34,979 nt of DNA from a virus. Positions 1 to 6,828 of this stretch are shown one piece after another (position 1 is the first letter of the stretch; each line of letters starts with the position of its first letter). Location of the stretch: positions 1 to 34,979 of IMG/VR virus record IMGVR_UViG_3300021959_000171; one strand, 5' to 3'. The position numbers and the translations under genes were made by a program. Under the pieces are notes generated by a model. The model saw nothing but the letters and a program-made list of their open reading frames with translations. It was not told where the DNA came from and searched no databases.

Positions 1-3
1 CTA

Positions 4-150
4 TTATTTTTTAAATATATTTTGATTTAATACTTGACAAGCCACCCCCAGAGACCCCACCCCATTTCTGAAAAAATTAGTTAGCGTTTGCGTAGCATAA
101 TCGCGGGGGGAGTCCGACTTCAATTTCTCAATGGCCAAACCCCCACCCAT
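4..150 (-). CDS. possible 48-residue hypothetical protein
   Basis: A short open frame on the minus strand runs from an ATG at 150 to a double stop (TAA then TAG). The protein would begin MGGGLAIEKL and end NQNIFKK. It is Gly-rich because the coding strand holds several G tracts. I see no Shine-Dalgarno sequence and no copy of the recurring GTGTAA element before it, and I do not recognise the product. The double stop and reasonable composition are the only points in favour. The stretch could equally be non-coding. Confidence 0.2.
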   Translation of the reverse strand: MGGGLAIEKLKSDSPRDYATQTLTNFFRNGVGSLGVACQVLNQNIFKK

Positions 151-206
151 TATTGGACCAGTCGCTGACGTTTTTATTATTGATAATAGCTATTTAAAAA
201 AAAATA

Positions 207-232
207 CACCCCCCTATAATTATAACGGGGTG
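207..232 (-). terminator. GC-stem hairpin followed by a T-run on the minus strand
   Basis: CACCCC at 207-212 pairs with GGGGTG at 227-232 around an AT-rich loop that contains the palindrome TATAATTATA. Read on the minus strand, the stem is followed by TATTTTTTTTT, the layout of a rho-independent terminator. Read on the plus strand there is no T-run. No minus-strand gene ends just upstream of it in this window, so its job is unclear. It may block antisense transcription, or simply be structure before the gene at 256. Confidence 0.4.
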
Positions 233-239
233 CAAAATT

Positions 240-248
240 AGTGTAATA
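240..248 (+). promoter_or_regulatory. AGTGTAA leader element before the tail protein at 256
   Basis: AGTGTAATA lies 9 bases before the ATG at 256. The same short element precedes many other starts in this window. There is no Shine-Dalgarno sequence between it and the start. It may be the -10 box of a phage promoter. Confidence 0.45.
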
Positions 249-255
249 ACAACAA

Positions 256-1116
256 ATGAGTCTATCATACAGTGAATTTCCAGTTTACATAGGTCAAGTC
301 GGTGTTGGATCGAGTGCGCCGAATGAAGTAAACGACTATGTTCCAGCTACACAATTGAATGTTAGCTATAGCACTTCGTCTAGTGCTAGACGTAAATTGG
401 GTAAGAGTGTTGATGCTTCTGATCAGTTTACATTTGATAGTGCATTATCTGCTGATATATCGGTTAGTTGTTTATTGCAGTCGGGAATGGTTTCGGGGTT
501 GGATTTTTTATTGGATGCTAATCAAGATGATTTTGTTAATATTAAGTTGGGGAGTGGTATATACAACCAGTGTTATGTTAAAGATGTGTCGTTGAGCATA
601 AGTCCATTTGAGCCAGTGGTTTTGAGTGCTAATTTCGTTTCATTAGATCCTGCTGTGGGAGGTACTATAACTGGTGACGGTAATGCGTATGGAGGTCAGG
701 AGCCGCCATTAGATAGTGATATTATTGTTTATGGTCATACGTGTGTTGTTAATGATAGCGCAGATGTGTTGGGTCAGGTGCAATCTCAAATAAATTTCAA
801 TAGAACATACAACCGCACCCCAATTTACGGTTTAGGTTCTGTGAATGCGTCTTCTATGTTACTAGATGGAGTTGAAGAGGAGATATCTATATCGTCCACA
901 GGTTTAAACACTTTAATAGGATTTAGTGGGGAAAAGTTAACTAGCCTTTTGCAGGTTGATTTAAAAATGCAGGGGGGCGTTGGCATAGGGACGCAAAGTC
1001 CTATTGTTAATTTAATTAAATTCCCCGCTGGTGCGAGGGTCTTGACCGAATCGTATTCAGCTCAAGGAGGAGAGGTAATCCAAACAACTGCGACAATTAA
1101 ACAGGTAAAACTGTAA
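256..1116 (+). CDS. tail-tube-like structural protein (paralogue 1 of 4)
   Basis: This 286-residue protein is Ser/Gly/Val-rich with alternating hydrophobic residues, as expected of a beta-sandwich virion protein. It has no signal peptide, membrane segment or coiled coil. It shares a pattern with the proteins at 14036-15187, 25553-26362 and 27317-28414: an N-terminal segment like LNVSYSTSSS, a middle segment YVKDVSLSISPFEPVVLSAN (others read YSVxxxVGSxPxVNTS), and a later segment RTPIYGLGS (others read RTPIDRLGS or IPYYTIGS). Two of those paralogues directly follow the tape-measure gene and one closes the neck cassette, so a tail-tube or tube-associated role is inferred. The ATG is chosen because a GTGTAATA element precedes it by 9 bases. 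Confidence 0.55.
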   Translation: MSLSYSEFPVYIGQVGVGSSAPNEVNDYVPATQLNVSYSTSSSARRKLGKSVDASDQFTFDSALSADISVSCLLQSGMVSGLDFLLDANQDDFVNIKLGSGIYNQCYVKDVSLSISPFEPVVLSANFVSLDPAVGGTITGDGNAYGGQEPPLDSDIIVYGHTCVVNDSADVLGQVQSQINFNRTYNRTPIYGLGSVNASSMLLDGVEEEISISSTGLNTLIGFSGEKLTSLLQVDLKMQGGVGIGTQSPIVNLIKFPAGARVLTESYSAQGGEVIQTTATIKQVKL

Positions 1117-1120
1117 ATTC

Positions 1121-1129
1121 AGTGTAATG
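1121..1129 (+). promoter_or_regulatory. AGTGTAA leader element before phoH
   Basis: AGTGTAATG lies 12 bases before the PhoH ATG, in the 23-base gap after the preceding gene. It is followed by the palindrome ATGTATATTACAT-like sequence and has no Shine-Dalgarno motif nearby. Confidence 0.45.
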
Positions 1130-1139
1130 TATATTACAT

Positions 1140-1856
1140 ATGGGAGTTAAGAAACTGTCTAATATTCAGTTGGAGCCTCACAACTTTTTTTCAATAAAGT
1201 TTAAAGAGAGGAAATTTAAATTTACCGCAAATCAACGGAAATTTCTAGATACACTACTAGATCCAGAGGTTAAAATTATGTTCGTATCTGGACCAGCTGG
1301 TTCTAGTAAAACTTACATGTCTTTATATGGCTGTCTGAGATTAATGTCTGAAGATGCAGATAAAGATCTATTATACATTCGTAGTATCGTAGAAAGCGCT
1401 GATAAAGGTCTAGGTAGTCTTCCTGGAGATATGTCTGAGAAATTCAACCCTTTTACGTTGCCTCTATACGATAAACTTGAAGAAATCATACATGAGGGCG
1501 ATACAGCCTACCTGAAACAGAAAGAGCGTGTAAATGCTATACCTATAAACTTTTTGAGGGGTGCAAACTGGGAAAATAAGTTCATTGTCGCTGATGAAGC
1601 GCAAAACTTTACATTTAAGGAGTTGACGACTTTGATTACTCGTATTGGTGAAAATACTAAGTTAATTATCTGCGGAGACTTTATGCAAAGTGATATTGAT
1701 GGTAAGACAGGCTTTAAAAACATGGTTGATATATTTTCAGACGAAGATTCTAAAGCTAACGGTATTGATACCTTTCAATTCACCAATAAAGATATTGTTA
1801 GGAGCAAAATTTTAAAATTCATCATTTCTAAGTTAGAAAATTGGAAGAAAGTGTAA
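1140..1856 (+). CDS. phoH: PhoH-like P-loop ATPase
   Basis: This 238-residue protein is a single PhoH-type P-loop domain. A Walker A motif, GPAGSSKT, is at residues 51-58, and a Walker B segment, FIVADEAQN, is at 148-156 with D152 and E153 as the likely Mg/ATP residues. The segment ELTTLITRIGENTKLIICGD is typical of the family, which is related to the NTPase half of RNA helicases. PhoH homologues are very common in marine phages, but their role in infection is unsettled (RNA metabolism or phosphate stress have been proposed). The gene stands alone with its own leader element and is not overlapped by neighbours. Length is normal for the phage form. Confidence 0.92.
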   Translation: MGVKKLSNIQLEPHNFFSIKFKERKFKFTANQRKFLDTLLDPEVKIMFVSGPAGSSKTYMSLYGCLRLMSEDADKDLLYIRSIVESADKGLGSLPGDMSEKFNPFTLPLYDKLEEIIHEGDTAYLKQKERVNAIPINFLRGANWENKFIVADEAQNFTFKELTTLITRIGENTKLIICGDFMQSDIDGKTGFKNMVDIFSDEDSKANGIDTFQFTNKDIVRSKILKFIISKLENWKKV

Positions 1857-1864
1857 TAATAATA

Positions 1865-1972
1865 TATAAACAGGAAAATGCGTCAACGCGAAAGCGGCGA
1901 ACAGCTTATAAACAAAAGGATGCATCAAAACTTGTTTTTTTTGAAAATTAATTCATAAACAGTAAAATATAT
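1865..1972 (+). repeat. three degenerate ATAAACA repeats in the gap after phoH
   Basis: ATAAACA occurs at 1866, 1908 and 1955 (spacing 42 and 47). The first two extend into a shared pattern ATAAACARRAARRATGCRTCAA in which all differences are A/G transitions. Both are preceded by T, giving TATAAACA, which resembles the T4 late promoter box TATAAATA. They sit in the 119-base gap before the zinc-ribbon and sigma genes, so a promoter or operator role is plausible but unproven. Confidence 0.3.
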
Positions 1973-1975
1973 AGT

Positions 1976-2320
1976 ATGGCTCACATATTTTGTCAAAGTT
2001 GCGGAACTAAAATTTCTTACGCTAATGCAAAGCCCAACTTCTGCACGAAGTGCGGTCAGCCTTTGAATTCTAAAGCTTCTACTGTTTCGACGAACACTTC
2101 TGTTACAGAGACAACAAAATCTTCAGTTATCTCGTCTGACGAGACAGATGCTGAGTTTGTTCCTGAGATTACTGATTTTCAAGTAGATTTCGAAGTCTCT
2201 AATATTTCTAGTAGAACACTAGGGTCATTGATAGGTGAGCCAACTCCTAACACTACGAGTAGGAGGCGTGAACCTAAATCTGTTAATGACTTTATTGATG
2301 AAAAGAAAAAAGGGAAGTAA
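1976..2320 (+). CDS. zinc-ribbon protein
   Basis: The 114-residue product starts MAHIFCQSCGTKISYANAKP and carries a four-cysteine zinc ribbon: C6, C9, C23 and C26 (CxxC-x13-CxxC). The rest is Ser/Thr-rich, acidic and probably disordered, ending in a Lys-rich tail, so the fold is limited to the N-terminal 30 residues. The 3' end overlaps the start of the sigma-like gene by 23 bases, which suggests translational coupling. Short zinc-ribbon proteins of this kind often bind nucleic acid or RNA polymerase. Given its neighbour, a transcription accessory role is possible, but that is inference. Confidence 0.75.
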   Translation: MAHIFCQSCGTKISYANAKPNFCTKCGQPLNSKASTVSTNTSVTETTKSSVISSDETDAEFVPEITDFQVDFEVSNISSRTLGSLIGEPTPNTTSRRREPKSVNDFIDEKKKGK

Positions 2321-2972
2321 TTATACATATGAAGACTTCTCTGAAGTAATTGATCTAGCAATAAAGAAACAGCAATATAAATGGCGGCTGAATGCTGTCA
2401 GGTGGTTTGACTTCGAAGATGTAGAGCAAATCATAAAAGTCCACATTGCTAAGAAGTGGGACATGTGGGATCAAGAGCGGCCTCTTGAACCGTGGATAGG
2501 GAGGATCATATCAAATCAGATAAGAAACCTAGTAAGGAATCACTACGGGAATTATGTTAACCCTTGTCCAAATCATCAAGAGCCATCTCACGACTCATCA
2601 AACTGTCCTATTTGTCGAAAGTGGGAAAAATCTAAAAAAGCAGGTTTAGAATTAAAAATTCCGCTTTCTACTGAAGATTTTATAAAAGAAGTAACCAATA
2701 AACAATATTTAGACTTCGACTTCTCATCATCGCTTGAAAAGCTAAATTTCGAAATGGAAGCTCGTCTAAAAGGTAATCATTACATAGCTTATCGGATGTT
2801 ATATTTTGAAAGTAGTAGCGAGGAAGATGTTGCTAAATTTATGGGATATAAGATCTCCCCGCAAAAGAGAAAGCTTGGTTATAGGCAAGTGAAGAATCTT
2901 AAGAAGAAATTCCTACAAGTAGCTATAGAGATACTAAAGGAGCAAGATATTATAAGTGATGGAGCTGAATAA
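2298..2972 (+). CDS. sigma-70-like RNA polymerase sigma factor with zinc-knuckle insertion
   Basis: The start is set at the ATG at 2298 (MKRKKGSNYTYEDF, 224 residues). The frame is open further upstream, but the extra residues lie inside the zinc-ribbon gene and read as out-of-frame sequence. Residues about 30-85 look like sigma region 2: FDFEDVEQIIKVHIAKKW, then EPWIGRIISNQIRNLVRNHY, which matches the region 2.2-2.4 pattern of acidic patch, aromatic residues and basic helix. A CxxH...CxxC set (C90, H93, C103, C106) follows directly and could hold a metal. The C-terminal third is rich in Lys and could be a degenerate region 4. By analogy with T4 gp55 it may direct late transcription. It sits in a coupled run with the gene before and the gene after. 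Confidence 0.7.
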   Translation: MKRKKGSNYTYEDFSEVIDLAIKKQQYKWRLNAVRWFDFEDVEQIIKVHIAKKWDMWDQERPLEPWIGRIISNQIRNLVRNHYGNYVNPCPNHQEPSHDSSNCPICRKWEKSKKAGLELKIPLSTEDFIKEVTNKQYLDFDFSSSLEKLNFEMEARLKGNHYIAYRMLYFESSSEEDVAKFMGYKISPQKRKLGYRQVKNLKKKFLQVAIEILKEQDIISDGAE

Positions 2973-4008
2973 AGATCAAAAAGAGTTTTTAAGAGTTAAT
3001 TCTCAAGACATGCCAGATCTTATTGATTTGACCAAAAAATGCTTTGCCGATGAGTCTTTAGACGGCAGATCTAAAGAAGGTCGCGCTGTTCGTAAGTTTC
3101 TAGTAGAGAATTCTATCAAATTCAAAACAACAAGTAGAATACCTGCTGAAGTTATAAATTTAACAAAAGAGCAAGGAGAATTCATTTTGCAGCAAGCGGA
3201 AGAGGGGCTGTCTTCATTGGAGATAGCTAAGATAGTTTTCCCGTCTAGGAACGTGAAACCTCTGAGTTCTGAGCAACGTGTAGTTCTGGAAAAAATTAGA
3301 GAGGTTAACCCAGATATTTTACCGTCTCAAGATTCTGGAGCTTTAAATTCTTATATTTCTCCGAAATCTCCTTCGCGAATCATAAAAAAAATAAATGATG
3401 CTACAGGGCTAGTATTAAACGAGCAGAAGCTCAATAGGCAGAAACAAATTTGTATAGATAGGTTAAAAATAAACCTTTCTAACTCTAGATTTCTAAAAAT
3501 TATCAACAATTTTCTGAATGAAGAGGATAGGGTGTTGTTCGAACATGAATTTGTGAGACTAACATGGGATAAACCCGACTTAACCGCTGACGAATTAAAT
3601 CTTTATCTAAACGTCTGCAAAGAAGTTATAAATTTAGAAGTCATTAGCGCTCATCTTAATAAATTGAACAGCATGTTCGATGAGGCAGACGAGCAGCAAG
3701 AAATGTCTATCCGCTTAGCGGAAATCATCAAGACAAAGAGTAGCGAGTATCATCAGTGTGAAACCCGCATTGAGAACCTCACAAAGAAGCTTCAAGGCGA
3801 CAGGGGAGAGCGCATGAAGAAAATGCATAAGGAAAACGCATCTTTCCTGTCTATTGTCCAATTATTCCAAGAACAGGAAGAAAGAGAGACAATGGTCCGA
3901 ATAGCTGAGATGCAAAAAGAATCAATCAAAGAAGAAGCTGAAAGGCTTGAAGGAATGGCGGAATGGAAAGCTAGAGTTTTAGGAATAAGTCAAGAAGATG
4001 CAATTTAA
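2959..4008 (+). CDS. hypothetical protein, possible terminase small subunit
   Basis: I do not recognise this 349-residue protein by sequence. The ATG at 2959 is preferred to the GTG directly before it. The start overlaps the sigma-like gene by 14 bases and the end overlaps the nuclease gene by 11, so the run is translationally coupled. The N-terminal part has short helical segments that could include a helix-turn-helix (EEGLSSLEIAKIVFPSRNVK, residues about 80-100). Residues about 230-335 are charged and Glu/Lys/Gln-rich, with strong coiled-coil character. A DNA-binding N-terminus plus an oligomerising helical region just upstream of the large terminase would fit a small terminase subunit. That assignment rests on position and general architecture only. 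Confidence 0.45.
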   Translation: MELNKDQKEFLRVNSQDMPDLIDLTKKCFADESLDGRSKEGRAVRKFLVENSIKFKTTSRIPAEVINLTKEQGEFILQQAEEGLSSLEIAKIVFPSRNVKPLSSEQRVVLEKIREVNPDILPSQDSGALNSYISPKSPSRIIKKINDATGLVLNEQKLNRQKQICIDRLKINLSNSRFLKIINNFLNEEDRVLFEHEFVRLTWDKPDLTADELNLYLNVCKEVINLEVISAHLNKLNSMFDEADEQQEMSIRLAEIIKTKSSEYHQCETRIENLTKKLQGDRGERMKKMHKENASFLSIVQLFQEQEERETMVRIAEMQKESIKEEAERLEGMAEWKARVLGISQEDAI

Positions 4009-5014
4009 ATGTAAAGAGTGCGGTAGGGATTTTAAAAGCCGAAGAAGTTTGCATACTCATGTAAAAGCTCATGATTTATTTGTGGGAGACTATTATGTAA
4101 AATATTACCCACGTTTTGATAAGTTAACTCATCAAGCGATAGAGTATAAAAATTACGATCAGTATTTCGCTACTGACTTCATCAATATATCTAATATGAA
4201 AAAGTGGTGCGATCAGGCTCCGCGAGAAGAGGTTAGAGAATTTATAAAAAAGTCTTTAAAAGAAAAGCTGGGAGCCAAGGGCATTCAAGCAGGTCCACCG
4301 TCCACTTACCTACTAACGGGTGGTCTGCCCGATATTGACATCTGTAAACAGATGTTCGGCAGTTATCGTGAAACCTGTCAGCATATCGATATGCTCCCCA
4401 TGCTATCAGCGTCTTTACCAAAAGATTTTCAAAAAGATTATAGTGATACACCTATACTAATTGACACTAGGGAACAACAGCCATTATCTTTTATCAATTC
4501 TGACTCGTTGAAATTGGATGTGGGTGACTATGCCGTAGGGGGTGATCTATATGACTATACATTTGTGGATAGGAAGTCTTACCAGGATTTTTGCTCTACT
4601 ATTACAAATGGCTATTCGCGTTTTATAAAAGAGTTAGAAAGGTGCAGATCTATTGGTTGTTATCTTTATATAGTTACAGAAACAGCCTTCGATGATATGT
4701 GGGCCACCAATAAAAAAGGCTTCAAGAAGTTTAAACTAGATTATGTTTATCATCAGATGCGTTCTATACAATCTGAGTATACTGATTGCTGTCAATTTGT
4801 GTTTAGTGGTTCTAGAGAGAAAAGCGAGGAGCTTATACCCAAAATCCTTGTTTTAGGAAAGAAGCTCTGGGAAGTAGACCTTCAATATTTTTGGGACAAA
4901 GAAATTAAAAAAGATGGCTTGGGAAACAGGAAAACAGAAGCTCCACAGAGAGTACAAGGATATAAACAAACTCATTCTAGAAAAAGAGGGGTATTTAGAA
5001 GAAGCGGAAGCTAA
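3998..5014 (+). CDS. C2H2 zinc finger-ERCC4-type nuclease
   Basis: The 338-residue protein begins with a classic C2H2 finger (C5, C8, H21, H25: FKCKECGRDFKSRRSLHTHV). A linker of about 120 residues follows, then an ERCC4/XPF-family nuclease core. Its motifs are IDTREQQP (D156, R158, E159), DVGDY (D177) and FVDRK (D191, K193); the usual ERK triplet is replaced by DRK, which still keeps the acid and the lysine. XPF-type nucleases cut branched or structured DNA, so a role in resolving DNA before packaging, recombination or repair is plausible. The 3' end overlaps the large-terminase gene by 101 bases. The last 35 or so residues are therefore constrained by the other frame and read as basic, low-order sequence. 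Confidence 0.8.
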   Translation: MQFKCKECGRDFKSRRSLHTHVKAHDLFVGDYYVKYYPRFDKLTHQAIEYKNYDQYFATDFINISNMKKWCDQAPREEVREFIKKSLKEKLGAKGIQAGPPSTYLLTGGLPDIDICKQMFGSYRETCQHIDMLPMLSASLPKDFQKDYSDTPILIDTREQQPLSFINSDSLKLDVGDYAVGGDLYDYTFVDRKSYQDFCSTITNGYSRFIKELERCRSIGCYLYIVTETAFDDMWATNKKGFKKFKLDYVYHQMRSIQSEYTDCCQFVFSGSREKSEELIPKILVLGKKLWEVDLQYFWDKEIKKDGLGNRKTEAPQRVQGYKQTHSRKRGVFRRSGS

Positions 5015-6779
5015 GATACTTCTTTATAAATTTTTTAGAGAGAATCCTTCTTTTGCTTGTGAATTGCTTACAGGGGTAAAATTATTCCCTTTCCAGCATA
5101 TGGCTATCAAGTCCATGATGGAGTCCGATTACTTTTTGGGGATCTGGAGTCGCGGAATGTCCAAAAGCTTCTCTACAGGCGTTTTCGCGCTCTTAGACGC
5201 TATTTTTAATCAAGGTGTTCAGATAGGTATCATCTCGAAGTCTTTTCGACAGTCTAAAATGATTTTTAAAAAGATCGAAGATATCGCAAAAAACCCTAAA
5301 GCCGCATTCTTCTCTCAGTGTATAACTCGCACATCTAAGATGAATGACGAATGGGTTATGGAGATAGGGAGAAGCAGCATAAGAGCGTTACCCTTGGGTG
5401 ATGGAGAGAAGTTGAGGGGTTTCCGTTTTCAACGGATGATTATTGATGAATTATTGCTGATGCCCGAAAAGATTTACAACGAGGTTATTATCCCCTTCTT
5501 GTCTGTTGTGGAGAATCCTACTGAAAGACAGGAAGTCTACGATCTAGAGACTAAGATGATAGAGCAGGGGAAAATGAAGGAAGAAGAAAGAAAACGGTGG
5601 CCAAACAACAAAATTATTGGTTTATCTTCTGCCTCTTATAAATTTGAATATCTTTATAAAATATATCAAAAATACGAATCTTTAATATTAAATGAGAACA
5701 ATCAAGATGGAGCGCATAGAACGATAATGCATTTTAGTTATGATTGTGCGCCAGAACAACTTTATGATCAAAGCTTAATCAACCAATCTAAATCAACAAT
5801 GAGCCAATCTCAGTTTGACCGAGAGTTTGGAGCTATTTTCACTGATGACAGTTCTGGATACTTTAAGGTTAGTAAGATGGCGGCTTGCACGGTCCCAGAT
5901 GGAGAAGGGCAATCTGTAGAAGTAGTGGGTAATCCTAAAGACGAATACATCTTGGCTTTCGACCCATCGTGGTCTGAAAGTGAAAGCTCTGATGATTTTG
6001 CGATGATGCTTATAAAAATAAACAAGCAAACTAGGAAAGGGACGATAGTTCACAGCTACGCTTTATCAGGAGCCAGCCTTAAAACTCATATAAAATATAT
6101 GGCTTATGTACTTACACACTTCAATATATCAGCTGTGGTAGGAGATTACAACGGTGGAGTACAATTTATCAACTCTTGTAATGAAAGTGAGATATTCAAA
6201 AGGAAGAATTTGAATGTAGGAGTAATAGAGGCTGATTTAGACAAATCAAAAGATTACAATAAGAACTTAAGAAGGCTTAAAAATCAATATAATAAATCAG
6301 ATAAAAAGTTTGTTTTCTTGAGGAAGCCTACATCTGCTTGGATTAGGTTAGCTAATGAATCCCTACAATCAGCTTTTGACCACAAACGTATATTCTTCGC
6401 TGGTGCAGCAATGAATGATGACTACAACAATCAAAGAAAGTCTAGAGTCCCAATCGATCAATTAAAATTTATAAGAAACGATACAAATGAAAAAGGACCA
6501 AAAGGTGCTAGGATGATCGACTTCGTAGAGCATCAAAGGGATATGATGGATTTAATAAAAGTTCAGTGCGCTATGGTTCAAATTACGACTTCTGCACAAG
6601 GGACGCAGAGCTTCGACCTACCCCCTAACCTAAGAAAGCAGACTGGTGCAGATAAAGCCCGTAAAGATTCTTATTCCGCCTTAGTTCTAGGTAACTGGAT
6701 GATGAATGTCGTTTTCGATATGGAATCTGATGACATATCAGACCAACAGAACACCTTCACTCCAATGTTTATTTCTTAA
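4914..6779 (+). CDS. terL: terminase large subunit
   Basis: This 621-residue protein is the DNA-packaging motor. The ATPase half has an adenine-binding region FPFQHMAIKSM, a variant Walker A, SRGMSKS (residues 79-85), and a Walker B, RMIIDEL (D178, with E179 as the likely catalytic acid). The RNase H-like nuclease half has acids at D350 (ILAFDPSW), D411 (VVGDYNGG) and about D536 (RMIDFVEHQRD). Length and order fit phage large terminases. It docks on the portal, cuts concatemeric DNA and pumps it into the prohead. The long 5' overlap with the nuclease gene implies translation coupled to it, and the portal gene follows after a short gap. Confidence 0.93.
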   Translation: MAWETGKQKLHREYKDINKLILEKEGYLEEAEAKILLYKFFRENPSFACELLTGVKLFPFQHMAIKSMMESDYFLGIWSRGMSKSFSTGVFALLDAIFNQGVQIGIISKSFRQSKMIFKKIEDIAKNPKAAFFSQCITRTSKMNDEWVMEIGRSSIRALPLGDGEKLRGFRFQRMIIDELLLMPEKIYNEVIIPFLSVVENPTERQEVYDLETKMIEQGKMKEEERKRWPNNKIIGLSSASYKFEYLYKIYQKYESLILNENNQDGAHRTIMHFSYDCAPEQLYDQSLINQSKSTMSQSQFDREFGAIFTDDSSGYFKVSKMAACTVPDGEGQSVEVVGNPKDEYILAFDPSWSESESSDDFAMMLIKINKQTRKGTIVHSYALSGASLKTHIKYMAYVLTHFNISAVVGDYNGGVQFINSCNESEIFKRKNLNVGVIEADLDKSKDYNKNLRRLKNQYNKSDKKFVFLRKPTSAWIRLANESLQSAFDHKRIFFAGAAMNDDYNNQRKSRVPIDQLKFIRNDTNEKGPKGARMIDFVEHQRDMMDLIKVQCAMVQITTSAQGTQSFDLPPNLRKQTGADKARKDSYSALVLGNWMMNVVFDMESDDISDQQNTFTPMFIS

Positions 6780-6804
6780 CTTTTAAAAGTTGAAAGTTAA
6801 CTTT
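6778..6804. repeat. two adjacent perfect palindromes between terL and portal
   Basis: AACTTTTAAAAGTT (6778-6791, overlapping the terL stop codon) and AAAGTTAACTTT (6793-6804) are each perfect palindromes. They share the AAAGTT half-site. They precede the leader element of the portal gene and could be an operator or a weak RNA hairpin. Both are AT-rich, so chance is not excluded. Confidence 0.3.
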
Positions 6805-6806
6805 GA

Positions 6807-6815
6807 GGTGTAAGA
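6807..6815 (+). promoter_or_regulatory. GGTGTAA leader element before the portal gene
   Basis: GGTGTAAGA ends its core 15 bases before the ATG at 6829. It supports that ATG over the in-frame TTG at 6820. Confidence 0.4.
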
Positions 6816-6828
6816 TAATTTGTATCTC

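Noticed and set aside
1-255. tRNA or tmRNA gene in the GC-richer left end
   Set aside because: I looked for a cloverleaf, TTCGA-type T-loop and CCA-like end on both strands and did not find a consistent set.
1851-1857. GTGTAA at the end of phoH as another leader element
   Set aside because: It is the last codon plus stop of phoH (Val, TAA) and the next ATG is over 100 bases away.
1878-1958. 26-codon open frame in the phoH-zinc ribbon gap (MRQRESGEQL...)
   Set aside because: It has AGGA close to its ATG, but it covers the degenerate repeats, is very short and has no recognisable content.
2235-2297. N-terminal extension of the sigma-like protein
   Set aside because: The extra 21 residues lie wholly inside the zinc-ribbon gene in another frame and read as low-order hydrophobic sequence; the ATG at 2298 is a better start.
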